Part shown: one piece after another, positions 43,588 to 53,074 of the stretch
How the letters are laid out: every line of letters begins with the position of its first letter
How positions within the stretch are numbered: the stretch's first letter is position 1
Source: Rhodoferax sp.
GTDB taxonomy: Bacteria; Pseudomonadota; Gammaproteobacteria; Burkholderiales; Burkholderiaceae_C
NCBI GenBank assembly: GCA_018061265.1
Contig: JAGOUM010000004.1
Span: 45,818 to 109,817 of the forward strand
Direction: 5' to 3'
DNA: 64,000 nt
Translations under genes and position numbers: made by a program
The notes under the pieces: generated by a model
The model's database searches: none
What the model was told of the DNA's origin: nothing
The model's input: only the letters and a program-made list of their open reading frames with translations

Positions 43588-44673
43588 TTACTGTCGTCCA
43601 AAACCGAATATGTCAGGCTCAACAATTCCTTCCACCTTGTCCACCAACCTCAGCAGCGGTTTGAGTTCGTGGTAACGGGTGCAGGCGGCGCGGATGTAGT
43701 TGATAAAGCGGGGGGTATCGGCCAGGTACTGCGGTTTGCCGTCGCGCAGCGTCAGCCGGGCAAAAATACCGGCCACTTTCAGATGGCGCTGCAAGCCCAT
43801 CCATTCCACACTTCGGTAAAACTCGCCAAAGTCGTCACCCACCGGCAAGCCTGCCTTGCGTGCCAGTTGCCAGTAGCGCACCGTGACATCCAGGCAGAAG
43901 TCTTCGTCCCAGCTCAGAAAGGCGTCACGCATCAGACTGGCGATGTCGTAGGTGATGGGGCCATACACCGCGTCCTGAAAGTCCAGCACACCCAGCGGCG
44001 CGCCAGGTGTCGCAGGTGCCATGAGGTTTCGCGGCATGAAGTCTCGGTGCACGTACACCTTGGGCTGTGCCAGGTTGTTGGCCACAATCAGAGCGAAGCT
44101 TTTGTCCAGTGTTGCGCGCATCGCCGGCTCGATCGCCAAGCCCTTGTGCTGCGTCAGGTACCAATCCGGAAACAGTTGCAACTCGCACTCCAGCAGCGCC
44201 TGGTCATACGGCGGCAGTACGTCCGGGCGCGAGGCCAGTTGCCAGGTAATCAGTGTGTCGACGGCCTGCAGGTAAAGCGGCAAGTTGGCCTGAGGCTGGG
44301 TGGGATCAATCACCTGCATCATGGTCTGGCCACCCAGATCACTCAGCAGCATCAACCCCAGGGGCTCATCCCAGGCCAGCACTTCGGGTGCCAGCAAACC
44401 ACACTGCTGCATCAAGTTGGCAACTTTGACAAAGGGCTGGCAGTTCTCCCGCTCTGGCGGCGCGTCCATGATGATCAGGCTGCGGCCCTGCCCCTGGATG
44501 CGAAAGTAGCGCCTGAAACTGGCGTCAGCACTGGCCAGCCGAACTGACCCCGTGTCCAGTTCATGTTGGGTGGTCAACTTCGCCAGCCACAAATTGAACA
44601 GGCGTTCACGCAGGGGGTCGGTCCAGACAATGTTGTTGGTTGATGGCGCTTGGGGGGGGTGGGCTTGGCTCAT
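43588..44673 (-). CDS. amgK: AmgK-like cell-wall sugar kinase (aminoglycoside phosphotransferase fold)
   Basis: A 361-residue kinase. ATP and catalytic motifs: the nucleotide strand YFRIQGQGRSLIIMDAPPE, the catalytic loop VYVHRDFMPRNLM (His, Asp, Asn) and metal motif LGVLDFQDAVYG. In Pseudomonas and relatives AmgK phosphorylates the anomeric position of N-acetylmuramate/N-acetylglucosamine in peptidoglycan recycling and lies beside lptD, as here. Its usual partner murU (nucleotidyltransferase) is absent downstream; rsmE is there instead. It is divergent from lptD, 87 bases apart. Confidence 0.85.
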   Translation of the reverse strand: MSQAHPPQAPSTNNIVWTDPLRERLFNLWLAKLTTQHELDTGSVRLASADASFRRYFRIQGQGRSLIIMDAPPERENCQPFVKVANLMQQCGLLAPEVLAWDEPLGLMLLSDLGGQTMMQVIDPTQPQANLPLYLQAVDTLITWQLASRPDVLPPYDQALLECELQLFPDWYLTQHKGLAIEPAMRATLDKSFALIVANNLAQPKVYVHRDFMPRNLMAPATPGAPLGVLDFQDAVYGPITYDIASLMRDAFLSWDEDFCLDVTVRYWQLARKAGLPVGDDFGEFYRSVEWMGLQRHLKVAGIFARLTLRDGKPQYLADTPRFINYIRAACTRYHELKPLLRLVDKVEGIVEPDIFGFGRQ

Positions 44674-44760
44674 GGATAATCCATTCTACAAACCCGGCCC
44701 AGCGTTCCGGGCCCCCCTCAAGAACCCTTCAACCACCTTTTTGATTCCTGCTGCTGCCAC

Positions 44761-47145
44761 ATGCGCAAGTTGATCTTTGACTCCACTGGCAGAGCCTGGC
44801 CGGCGCTTTGGCGATTGACGGGCGTTTGGCTTGCGAGCGTGACCGTACTCAATGCCTGGGCGCAGGTGCCGGCCATGCCAGAGTCGGTGGCCGAACCCAT
44901 CATGCTCAGGGAAAGCTCGCGGCTGCAGGAACAGATAGAACCCAAAACGCGCGATGCCCTGCCGGTTTTTGTCAAGGGTGACACGGTGACTGGGCGTACT
45001 GATCTGGACACCGCGATCGAAGGCCGTGCCGAGCTCCGAAAGGGCGACATGGTGATCCGGGCCGACCGGCTGCAGTACAACCAGCCAACCGACCTGGCCA
45101 AGGCGCTTGGCCACGTCCACATCAACCGGGCAGGTAACGTCTATGAAGGTCCGGCACTGGAGTTGCGGGTCGATGCATTTGAAGGGTTTTTCACCCTGCC
45201 AAGCTACCAGTTTCTGCGCAATCGCGCGCACGGGCAGGCCGACCGGATTGATTTTCTGGACGAGCAGCGGGCGGTTATTCACAACGCCACGTTTACCACC
45301 TGCCAGCGCGAGCCGCAGTTGGACTGGGTACCTGACTGGGTGCTCAAGGCCACGCGATTGGGTATTGATAACGAAGAAGAAACCGGCACAGCGCAGGGCG
45401 CGCTGCTGAGCTTCAAGGGTGTGCCACTGCTGCCGATTCCCTACCTGAGTTTTCCGCTGTCCGACAAGAGAAAATCTGGGTATTTACCCCCCACGGTGGG
45501 ACTGGACAACGTCAATGGCACTGAATTTGCCCAGCCGTACTACTGGGACATCGCTCCCAATCGCGACGCCACCCTGACGCCGACGCTGATGACCAAACGT
45601 GGTGTCAACCTGGGTGGCGAGTTCCGCTATCTGGAGCCCGCCTATGCCGGGTCTTTGCGCGCCGACTGGATGCCCCGGGATTCTTTGCGTGACCGCAGTC
45701 GCTGGGGCTTCAACGCCAACCATCGGGCACATTTCAAAAGTGACTGGACCGACGACGGGATGGCACTCAACATCAGTCTCAACCGGGTCAGTGACGACAA
45801 CTATTGGCGCGACTTCACACGCACCAACGGTTCGCTGACACAGCGTCTTCTGGCCAACGACGCCAGCCTAGCCTGGCGCAATGGTTATTTGTCGACCACA
45901 CTGCGCACCTTGAAATGGCAGACCTTGCAGGATGTCAGTGCCCCCATCATCCCGCCGTATGACCGCATGCCACATCTGGCGAGCCGATATGCGCGCAATG
46001 ATTTGTACGGCATCCATCTGTCTGCAGACGCCGACTACACACGGTTTGAGTCTGACAGCAAGCTCACCGGACAACCCAACGCACAGCGTGCGTTCTCGCT
46101 GCTGCAGCTCAGCCGACCCATCAAGTCCGCCGCAGGTTTTGTCACCCCCAAGCTGCAATTACATGTCAGTCGCTATACTTTTGATGCACCCCTGTCCAAT
46201 GGTGACAGGCAGTACGACCGCACTGTGCCCACCTTTAGCATCGACAGCGGGCTGGTGTTTGAGCGCGACACCGAACTGTTTGGACGCGCGTTGCGCCAGA
46301 CCCTGGAACCTCGGGCGTTTTACGTGAACACGCCGTTTTCCGACCAGAGCCGCTTGCCCAATTACGACTCCGGTGCCAACGACTTCAACTTGTCGACGAT
46401 TTACTCTGAGAACGCCTACGTCGGTAACGACCGGATTTCCGACAGCAATTTGTTGACGGTGGGTGTAACCAGCCGCTACCTTAACCCGGCGACCGGCGCA
46501 GAAGTGGCGCGTGTTGGTATGGCACAGCGGCTGCGTTTTCGCGATCAGAACGTCACCCTGCCCGGAGAAGCCGCCGTGACCGACCGGGTCAGTGACTTGC
46601 TGTTCGGCGCGTCGATCCGGTGGGATCCACGCTGGAGTTTTGACGGCACCGTGCAATTCAACCCGGATGTCGGCCGGTCCGTGCGCTCGACCCTGGGCGG
46701 GCGCTACAGTCCGGGTCCATTTCGCACCATTGGTCTTGCCTACCGTTACCAGCGTGAACTCAGCGAACAGATCGACCTGGGTTGGCAATGGCCATTGAAC
46801 GACCTCTGGGGTGATCGCTCAAAAAATCTTGGTGCCGGACAGGGTGAGGGCGCAGGGCGCTGGTACAGCGTTGGGCGCCTGAACTACAGCATGAACGAGC
46901 GTAAGCTCGTGGACTCTGTCCTGGGTGTTGAATACGATGCAGGATGCTGGCTGGGACGGCTGGTCTGGGAGCGTTTGCAGACCAGTTCCGTCACCGCAAC
47001 CCAGCGCATCATGTTCCAGCTCGAGTTTGTCGGGTTTTCCCGCCTGGGTGTCAGCCCGCTCAAGTCGCTCAAAGACAACATTCCAAATTACCAGAACTTG
47101 CGTGGTCCGATGGACATACCAAGCCGTTTCAGCAACTTTGATTGA
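44761..47145 (+). CDS. lptD: LPS-assembly outer-membrane protein LptD
   Basis: A 794-residue protein that inserts lipopolysaccharide into the outer leaflet together with LptE. A signal peptide is followed by the OstA/beta-jellyroll domain (IEGRAELRKGDMVIRADRLQ) and the 26-strand barrel region to the C terminus. Only two cysteines exist, C181 (FTTCQREPQ) and C729 (EYDAGCWLGR). These correspond to one of the two interdomain disulfides of E. coli. surA follows after six bases, and rsmA after that, the conserved lptD-surA-rsmA order. Confidence 0.95.
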   Translation: MRKLIFDSTGRAWPALWRLTGVWLASVTVLNAWAQVPAMPESVAEPIMLRESSRLQEQIEPKTRDALPVFVKGDTVTGRTDLDTAIEGRAELRKGDMVIRADRLQYNQPTDLAKALGHVHINRAGNVYEGPALELRVDAFEGFFTLPSYQFLRNRAHGQADRIDFLDEQRAVIHNATFTTCQREPQLDWVPDWVLKATRLGIDNEEETGTAQGALLSFKGVPLLPIPYLSFPLSDKRKSGYLPPTVGLDNVNGTEFAQPYYWDIAPNRDATLTPTLMTKRGVNLGGEFRYLEPAYAGSLRADWMPRDSLRDRSRWGFNANHRAHFKSDWTDDGMALNISLNRVSDDNYWRDFTRTNGSLTQRLLANDASLAWRNGYLSTTLRTLKWQTLQDVSAPIIPPYDRMPHLASRYARNDLYGIHLSADADYTRFESDSKLTGQPNAQRAFSLLQLSRPIKSAAGFVTPKLQLHVSRYTFDAPLSNGDRQYDRTVPTFSIDSGLVFERDTELFGRALRQTLEPRAFYVNTPFSDQSRLPNYDSGANDFNLSTIYSENAYVGNDRISDSNLLTVGVTSRYLNPATGAEVARVGMAQRLRFRDQNVTLPGEAAVTDRVSDLLFGASIRWDPRWSFDGTVQFNPDVGRSVRSTLGGRYSPGPFRTIGLAYRYQRELSEQIDLGWQWPLNDLWGDRSKNLGAGQGEGAGRWYSVGRLNYSMNERKLVDSVLGVEYDAGCWLGRLVWERLQTSSVTATQRIMFQLEFVGFSRLGVSPLKSLKDNIPNYQNLRGPMDIPSRFSNFD

Positions 47146-47151
47146 ACCACC

Positions 47152-48510
47152 ATGACCTTTCGCCAAAAGATCCTGACCCTGGCTGTAATGACACTTGCCG
47201 CGCAGACGCTGCAAGCGCAGGGTTTGCGTGTGCCTGGCGCCACACCCAGCGCGCCGGCGGCCAGCCCCGCCTCCGTCACCACACAGGCGGACCACATTGT
47301 GGCTGTGGTGAACTCTGACCCCATTACCCGTGGTGGTGTACGGGAAGAAATGTCGCGCATTGCGATGCAGTTGCAACAACAGGGTCGGCCCGTGCCCAGT
47401 GGCGCGGGTTTTGCAAGTGAGGTGCTGGAGAGCCTGATCAATCGCAAGGCGCAATTGCAGCATGCCCAGGAGACGGGGGTAAGGATCGAAGAGTCAGCCA
47501 TCAACCAGGCCGAACTCAACATTGCACTGCAAAATCAGTTTGATGTGGCAGAACTGCACCGCCGGGTGGTGCGTGATGGTGTGTCGGTCAAACAGTTTCG
47601 GGCCACCTTGGCTGATCAGATCACCCTGCAACGCCTGCGCGAACGCGAAGTCGACTCAAGGGTCCGGGTGAGTGACCAGGAGGTGGAGCAGTACCAGAAC
47701 GAGCAGCGCACTGTGGTTGACCTCAGCACGCTGCAGCTCAACCTCGCCCACATTCTGGTGTCGGTCCCGGAGAATGCCAGCGCCATTCAGATAGAGGCCC
47801 TGCGCGTCAGGGCGCAACGCGCGCTTGACCGCGCCAAGGCGGGCGAGGATTTCGCTGCCTTGGTGCGGGAGTTCTCAGAAGCATCCGAGGTCAAAAACGG
47901 TGGTCAGCTCGGTCTGCGCCCGGCCAGCCGGTATCCGGAGCTGTTCGTGCAGGCCACCCAGCTGCTGGCAGTGGGTGATTTGGCCGAACTGGTGCGGTCT
48001 GCGGCAGGTTTTCATGTGCTTAAAGTGATCGAGAAGGTGGTGCCCGGTGCGCCAACCGCGGCGGTCACGCAGAGCCGGGCACGCCATATCCTTTTGGTGC
48101 CAGGTGCCAGTCTGAGCGAGGCCCAGGCACGCGTGCAACTGGCAGACTTCAAGAAACGTGTCTTGTCCAAACAGAGTGACTTTGCGACTCTGGCCAAAGA
48201 ACATTCGCAGGATGGCAGTGCAGCCCGGGGCGGCGACCTGGGCTGGAGCACACCGGGTATGTTTGTACCGGAATTTGAAGAAGCGCTGAACCGCCTGGCA
48301 CCAGGGGACATCAGCGACCCGGTGTTGTCGCGCTATGGTGTCCACCTGATCCAGCTGGAAACTCGCCGCAAGGCCGAGTTGACCGCCGCGCAGCAGCGTG
48401 AAGCAGTGCGAGCCGTGTTGCGAGAGAAAAAAATTGCCGAGGCATACCCCTTGTGGGCACAGGACATTCGCGCCCGGGCCTATGTGGAACTGCGTGACAA
48501 CGCGCAGTGA
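47152..48510 (+). CDS. surA: Periplasmic chaperone / peptidylprolyl isomerase SurA
   Basis: A 452-residue periplasmic protein. The signal peptide ends near LQAQG. The N-domain contains [20 protein letters not shown]. Two parvulin domains follow: ILVSVPE with [20 protein letters not shown] (about 205-300), and ARHILLVPG with [16 protein letters not shown] (about 305-405), then the C-terminal helix. It escorts outer-membrane proteins including LptD, whose gene is just upstream. Confidence 0.95.
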   Translation: MTFRQKILTLAVMTLAAQTLQAQGLRVPGATPSAPAASPASVTTQADHIVAVVNSDPITRGGVREEMSRIAMQLQQQGRPVPSGAGFASEVLESLINRKAQLQHAQETGVRIEESAINQAELNIALQNQFDVAELHRRVVRDGVSVKQFRATLADQITLQRLREREVDSRVRVSDQEVEQYQNEQRTVVDLSTLQLNLAHILVSVPENASAIQIEALRVRAQRALDRAKAGEDFAALVREFSEASEVKNGGQLGLRPASRYPELFVQATQLLAVGDLAELVRSAAGFHVLKVIEKVVPGAPTAAVTQSRARHILLVPGASLSEAQARVQLADFKKRVLSKQSDFATLAKEHSQDGSAARGGDLGWSTPGMFVPEFEEALNRLAPGDISDPVLSRYGVHLIQLETRRKAELTAAQQREAVRAVLREKKIAEAYPLWAQDIRARAYVELRDNAQ

Positions 48511-48520
48511 AAGCCCGTTC

Positions 48521-49318
48521 TTGAACGCGCCCAAGCACATCCCGCGCAAGCGCTTTGGCCAGCATTTTCTGGCCGACGGTGGCATTGTTGACGCCATTGT
48601 GGCTGCCATAGAACCCAGACCCGGACAGGTCATGGTTGAAATCGGACCCGGGCAGGCGGCCTTGACCCAGCCCTTGGTGGAGCGTTTGGGACGCCTCAAC
48701 GTGATTGAACTTGACCGCGACCTGGCGCGAGAGCTGCGCAGCCACCCGCAATTGGATGTGATCGAGTCTGATGTATTAAAAGTGGACTTTGCCCAATTGG
48801 CAAAAGCGTTGTCTGCTACAAAGTTGAGAGTTGTCGGCAATCTCCCGTACAACATCTCTACGCCGATTCTTTTTCATCTGCTGCAGTACGTGGGGGTGAT
48901 CGAAGACCAGCACTTCATGCTGCAAAAAGAGGTCGTCGACCGGATGGTGGCGCGTCCTGCCACATCGGACTACGGGCGACTGAGCGTGATGCTCCAATGG
49001 CGATATGCCATGCAGGACGTGCTTTTTGTCCCACCGCAGAGTTTTGAGCCACCGCCGCGGGTGAACAGTGCGGTCGTGCGAATGCAACCCAGGGCCGATG
49101 TGGCGCAGGTCGATGTACGTCTGCTGGGTGAACTGGTGCAGGTGGCCTTTAGCCAGCGACGCAAACTCCTTCGCCACACACTGGGCCGCTGGCTTGAAGC
49201 GCGCGCTTTTAGCGGAGCCTTCGACGTGCAACGCCGCGCTGAGGAGGTTCCGGTTGATGAATACCTGGCCCTGCTTCAGTCATTGGACGAAAAAAAGCCT
49301 GAACAAGTCAGGCTTTGA
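48521..49318 (+). CDS. rsmA: 16S rRNA dimethyladenosine transferase RsmA (KsgA)
   Basis: Dimethylates A1518/A1519 of 16S rRNA. Motifs: [17 protein letters not shown] loop [16 protein letters not shown], and catalytic [10 protein letters not shown]. No ATG is available: I use TTG 48521, giving [12 protein letters not shown] and 265 residues. GTG 48494, overlapping the surA end and preceded by GGA, is the alternative. The last codons coincide with a hairpin that serves as a terminator for the opposite strand. Confidence 0.92.
   Translation: MNAPKHIPRKRFGQHFLADGGIVDAIVAAIEPRPGQVMVEIGPGQAALTQPLVERLGRLNVIELDRDLARELRSHPQLDVIESDVLKVDFAQLAKALSATKLRVVGNLPYNISTPILFHLLQYVGVIEDQHFMLQKEVVDRMVARPATSDYGRLSVMLQWRYAMQDVLFVPPQSFEPPPRVNSAVVRMQPRADVAQVDVRLLGELVQVAFSQRRKLLRHTLGRWLEARAFSGAFDVQRRAEEVPVDEYLALLQSLDEKKPEQVRL
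49290..49316 (-). terminator. Rho-independent terminator of the barnase-barstar unit, within the end of rsmA
   Basis: A perfect nine-pair stem, AAAGCCTGA with TCAGGCTTT, and a five-base loop. On the minus strand it runs into seven T residues. The stem lies inside the last codons of rsmA, so this coding end also stops transcription coming from the opposite direction. Confidence 0.75.
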
Positions 49319-49355
49319 AATGGGCCGCCGACAACAGCCGACGGGCTAAACAGAT

Positions 49356-49595
49356 TCAGGCGGCTGTCCAATAACCCGCGTTGAATGGGCTGCTCATACG
49401 CAGCGCCTGCGGCGATATGTCCAACAATTTGTCAGTGGGCATTTTTTCGCCATTTTCCGTGAGCACTTCGATGTGATGGGCAGCATCACCGGTGGTGCCA
49501 TGAGCCTCGTTCGCCCGTTCTGCTTGGCTGGTGTGTGCAGAACGGGCTACAGAAAAGAATAAAAACACCTGAACGGTATCTTCCGATCGCCCCAA
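49356..49595 (-). other. Open stretch of uncertain coding status after the barstar gene
   Basis: 79 codons between the barstar-like gene (which it overlaps by 49 bases) and the terminator. The C-terminal part reads ENGEKMPTDKLLDISPQALR and looks protein-like, but the N-terminal part overlaps another gene in a different frame and there is no ribosome site. It may be a relic or a small protein starting internally. No family recognised. Confidence 0.25.
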
Positions 49596-49996
49596 TAGTC
49601 CGCGGCATCGCGGAAGATGTCGAGCAACTGCTCACGGGCTTCCTTGTCAAACTTGGCATTGGCGGGAATGTGCTCCAGCACCGTCACAAATCCTGGCTGC
49701 GGACCGGATTTGTGCACCGGGTCAGTCATGCTGTCGTACAACGAGTCAAAGTTCTTGCCAACCGAGACCGTCAACATGAACTGCTGGCCAATCATGTCCA
49801 GAATGTCCTGTTTGCTCTGGGCTTCGGCCAGATTGGCGTACAAAAAATGATGCCCCAGCGCGTGTGCGGCCTCCTGCAAATCCTGAACCCTAAAGGCACG
49901 GATCGATTGCACAATGTTCGAGCGTACGCCGCGCAGTGGCATATCGGCAGTGCCCGGCGGAGCACCAAGGGTTGATTGGTCAAGTGGCATATTCAT
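49547..49996 (-). CDS. Barstar-like ribonuclease inhibitor
   Basis: A 149-residue cytoplasmic protein of the barstar family. The N-terminal part has DLQEAAHALGHHFLYANLAE and SKQDILDMIGQQF; the C-terminal barstar end is DIFRDAADYWGDRKIPFRCF. It should bind and neutralise the barnase-like RNase encoded 35 bases upstream, protecting the producing cell before export. AAGAGA precedes the ATG. The barstar fold is normally about 90 residues, so the first 40 residues are an extension. Confidence 0.85.
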   Translation of the reverse strand: MNMPLDQSTLGAPPGTADMPLRGVRSNIVQSIRAFRVQDLQEAAHALGHHFLYANLAEAQSKQDILDMIGQQFMLTVSVGKNFDSLYDSMTDPVHKSGPQPGFVTVLEHIPANAKFDKEAREQLLDIFRDAADYWGDRKIPFRCFYSFL

Positions 49997-50031
49997 TTTC
50001 TCTTTTCTGTATAAAAAATAACAAAATCACG

Positions 50032-50430
50032 TCAAGGCAGGATCCGGCGAAAACTCTCGTAGTGATCGGCCGTGTAATAACAGGCATCTGGTGACCTGGG
50101 CTGGCCGCCGCAAACGATCCGCCGAACACCCCGGTGCCTGACTCCAGGCGTCGGAACTGTGTATTCCAGGTAATAACCACGTTTCCTGATCGGCAACAAA
50201 CGTTCACGATTACCAAAGACCGTGCCATCTCTCTCACTGGCAAAGGGGCCACCCTGGTGAATCAGTGCGTAAATCTGTACACCTTGTCTGGGCAACTCCG
50301 ACAGACTGACGGCGCCCGGCACATTGACCTGAACAGGTGCTTTGGCCAGAGCCGGACCCAGTGCCAGCACTGTGGTCAAACATAAGCCAGTGAGTACTAA
50401 CTTAAGACTCCCAAATCCCGACATGAGCAT
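50032..50430 (-). CDS. Secreted barnase-like ribonuclease (N1/T1 family)
   Basis: A 132-residue RNase with a Sec signal peptide (LKLVLTGLCLTTVLALGPAL). The mature part keeps barnase features: FGNRERLLPI, catalytic Glu in YYLEYTV, Arg in GVRRIV and His in TADHYESF, plus two Cys that could form a disulfide. It would cut RNA after G outside the cytoplasm. ATG 50430 or 50424 fits the AGGG site; 50424 gives MSGFGSLK. It is first in a two-gene unit with barstar. Whether it serves nutrition or competition is unknown. Confidence 0.85.
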   Translation of the reverse strand: MLMSGFGSLKLVLTGLCLTTVLALGPALAKAPVQVNVPGAVSLSELPRQGVQIYALIHQGGPFASERDGTVFGNRERLLPIRKRGYYLEYTVPTPGVRHRGVRRIVCGGQPRSPDACYYTADHYESFRRILP

Positions 50431-50579
50431 TTTTCCCTGATCAAACCCGGGTAAACCCGAACTTCCAAGGGCGTAAGTGTCTTCGATCTGAAAGAAAAAT
50501 GCAAGTTTGCGCACCATCAATGGGCAGCAAAGATGAAGGGAATAGGCAGCCCTGTCGCTGCCAATTGCACTTTTATGCT

Positions 50580-52907
50580 TCAGCGCTCGGCATTTGCGTC
50601 GGCCACCGTCAGGGCAGTCATGTTGACAATCCGACGCACGGTGGTGCTGGCGGTGAGCACGTGAACCGGCTTGGCAGCGCCCAGAAGCACCGGGCCAATG
50701 GCAATATTGCCACCAGCGGTCACCTTGAGCAGGTTATAGGCAATATTGGCCGCGTCAATGTTGGGTAACACCAGCAGATTGGCATCCCCCAGCAGTGTGC
50801 TGTTGGGCATATGTGTTGCGCGGGCCTTGCTGTCGAGCGCCAAATCGGCGTGCATTTCACCGTCCACCTCCAGCCATGGTGCCTGGTCACGCAAAAGTTC
50901 AAGCGTCTGGCGCATTTTCACAGCGCTGGGTTGATTGCTGGAGCCAAAATTGGAATGGCTCAGCAAAGCGGCGCGTGGGTGCATACCAAAACGCAGCATC
51001 TCTTCTGCGGCCATGACCGTGATCTCGGCCAATTCCTGCGCCGACGGGTCGTAATTGACATGGGTGTCAACCACAAACAATTGGCGATCGGGCAACATCA
51101 GGCCGTTCATGCAGGCATAGATCTGCACATCCTGCGGGGTGCTCGGGCTGCCTCCGACGCGTTTGCCAATGACCTGATCGATGTAATTCAGGTGCATGGC
51201 GGTGGTGCCCCAAGTGCCGCAAATCATGCCGTCGACATCACCTTTGTGCAGCAGCATGGCACCAATCAACGTCAGGCGCCGACGCATGTCGATCTTGGCC
51301 ATCTGCTCCGTCACGCCCTTTCGCTGGGTCATTTGATGGTAGGTTTGCCAAAAATCGCGGTATCGGTCGTCCTTTTCAACGTTGACCACGTCATAGTCGA
51401 GTTCTTCCTGCAGACGCAGACCAAATTTCTCGATACGCCGGGCAATGACGCCGGGCCGCCCAATCAGGGTCGGTCGGGCCAGACCTTCGTCAACCACGAT
51501 CTGACAGGCACGCAGCACACGTTCTTCTTCACCCTCACAGTAGGCTACTCGCTTCTTGAGCGCCTTCTTGGCAGCGACAAAGATCGGCTTCATCACGGTG
51601 CCCGAGGCATAGACAAAGCTCTGCAACTGCTCTCTGTAGGCGTCAAAATCGTTGATCGGACGGGTGGCCACACCACTCTCGGCCGCCGCCCTGGCCACGG
51701 CCGGGGCGATTTTCATCATCAGGCGCGGGTCAAAAGGCTTGGGAATCAGGTATTCCGGACCAAATGCCAGCTGTTCACCCGCATAGGCTTTGGCGACGAC
51801 TTCACTTTGCTCGGCTTGCGCCAGCTCGGCAATCGCATGGACTGCGGCAATTTCCATTTCCAGCGTGATGGTGGACGCCCCTGCATCGAGCGCACCGCGA
51901 AAAATGTACGGGAAACACAGCACATTGTTGACCTGATTGGGGTAATCAGTGCGGCCAGTCGCAATGATGGCGTCACTTCGCACCGCCTTGACTTCTTCAG
52001 GCAGGATCTCCGGCGTCGGATTGGCCAGGGCAAAAACCAGCGGATTCGCCGCCATCCTGGCCACCATGTGGCTTTTGAGCACACCACCGGCGGAGAGCCC
52101 AAGAAACACGTCGGCACCCTCAATGGCCTCGCCCAGTGTGCGTGCAGATGTCTTCTGCGCGAAAAAAGCCTTGTCCTCGTCCATCAGCTCGGTGCGACCC
52201 TCGTAAACCACACCGGCCAGGTCAGTGACAAAAATGTTGTCTCTGGAAATGCCCAGCTTGACCAGCAGGCCAAGGCAGGCCAGCGCTGCAGCGCCAGCAC
52301 CCGAGGTCACCAGCTTGACTTGCGCCGGATCTTTGCCGACCACTTTGAGCCCATTCAGAATGGCAGCGCCAACCACAATCGCCGTGCCATGCTGGTCGTC
52401 GTGAAACACCGGGATCTTCATACGTTCGCGCAACTTGCGCTCGACATAAAAACAGTCCGGTGCTTTGATGTCTTCGAGATTGATGCCACCAAAGGTCGGC
52501 TCCAGCGAGGCGATGATCTCAACAAGTTTGTCCAGATCGTGTTTTTCGTTGATCTCAATATCAAACACGTCAATACCGGCAAATTTTTTGAACAATACCC
52601 CCTTGCCTTCCATCACCGGCTTGGCTGCCAACGGGCCGATATCGCCCAAGCCCAGCACCGCGGTGCCGTTGGTGATGACCGCCACCAGGTTGCCCCGGCT
52701 GGTGTATTTGAATGCTGCGTTGGGGTCCCGGACAATCTCTTCGCAAGGGGCGGCCACACCGGGCGAATAAGCGAGCGCCAGGTCATGCTGGTTGGTCAGC
52801 TGCTTGGTGGCGGCAATGGCAATCTTGCCCGGCGTGGGCAGCTGGTGATAGTCCAGTGCGGCGCGACGAAGCTGGGCACGTTTATCGTTGGACGAATGGT
52901 GTGGCAT
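50580..52907 (-). CDS. maeB: NADP-dependent malic enzyme with phosphotransacetylase-like domain
   Basis: A 775-residue MaeB-type enzyme converting malate to pyruvate, CO2 and NADPH. The malic-enzyme part (about residues 20-430) has [32 protein letters not shown] and [19 protein letters not shown]. From about 440 a PTA-like domain follows ([20 protein letters not shown] near the end), which is regulatory in E. coli MaeB. GGAG eight bases upstream of ATG 52907 decides the start; 50 upstream open codons are not used. It is divergent from the HD-GYP gene. Confidence 0.94.
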   Translation of the reverse strand: MPHHSSNDKRAQLRRAALDYHQLPTPGKIAIAATKQLTNQHDLALAYSPGVAAPCEEIVRDPNAAFKYTSRGNLVAVITNGTAVLGLGDIGPLAAKPVMEGKGVLFKKFAGIDVFDIEINEKHDLDKLVEIIASLEPTFGGINLEDIKAPDCFYVERKLRERMKIPVFHDDQHGTAIVVGAAILNGLKVVGKDPAQVKLVTSGAGAAALACLGLLVKLGISRDNIFVTDLAGVVYEGRTELMDEDKAFFAQKTSARTLGEAIEGADVFLGLSAGGVLKSHMVARMAANPLVFALANPTPEILPEEVKAVRSDAIIATGRTDYPNQVNNVLCFPYIFRGALDAGASTITLEMEIAAVHAIAELAQAEQSEVVAKAYAGEQLAFGPEYLIPKPFDPRLMMKIAPAVARAAAESGVATRPINDFDAYREQLQSFVYASGTVMKPIFVAAKKALKKRVAYCEGEEERVLRACQIVVDEGLARPTLIGRPGVIARRIEKFGLRLQEELDYDVVNVEKDDRYRDFWQTYHQMTQRKGVTEQMAKIDMRRRLTLIGAMLLHKGDVDGMICGTWGTTAMHLNYIDQVIGKRVGGSPSTPQDVQIYACMNGLMLPDRQLFVVDTHVNYDPSAQELAEITVMAAEEMLRFGMHPRAALLSHSNFGSSNQPSAVKMRQTLELLRDQAPWLEVDGEMHADLALDSKARATHMPNSTLLGDANLLVLPNIDAANIAYNLLKVTAGGNIAIGPVLLGAAKPVHVLTASTTVRRIVNMTALTVADANAER

Positions 52908-53074
52908 GGTAGGTCTCCGGCAGGTTTGGCGTGTTAACAATTCGCCATTTTTCAGCTTCTGGGGGCGGGATTGTAGGACCGGGTGTGCACACAGTCCTGT
53001 GCCCGTAATGTACGTTGCCAAATGCGCATGTGCATAATGAACCTTGAGAAAAGTCAAACCTCAGAAGGCGCTGA

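Noticed and set aside
49294-49316. The hairpin at the end of rsmA as a terminator for rsmA itself
   Set aside because: On the plus strand there is no T-run after the stem; the T-run is on the minus strand, so it fits the opposite transcript.
50811-52937. A 708-codon open frame on the plus strand, antisense to the malic enzyme gene
   Set aside because: It mirrors maeB codon structure in a high-GC genome, its product is rich in His/Gln/Arg with no recognisable domain, and maeB on the other strand is complete.
53044-53057. TTGAGAAAAGTCAA, an FNR-like sequence before the HD-GYP gene
   Set aside because: It lies 18 bases from the ATG, too close for activation of that gene, and the first half-site has a mismatch. 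It is probably chance.
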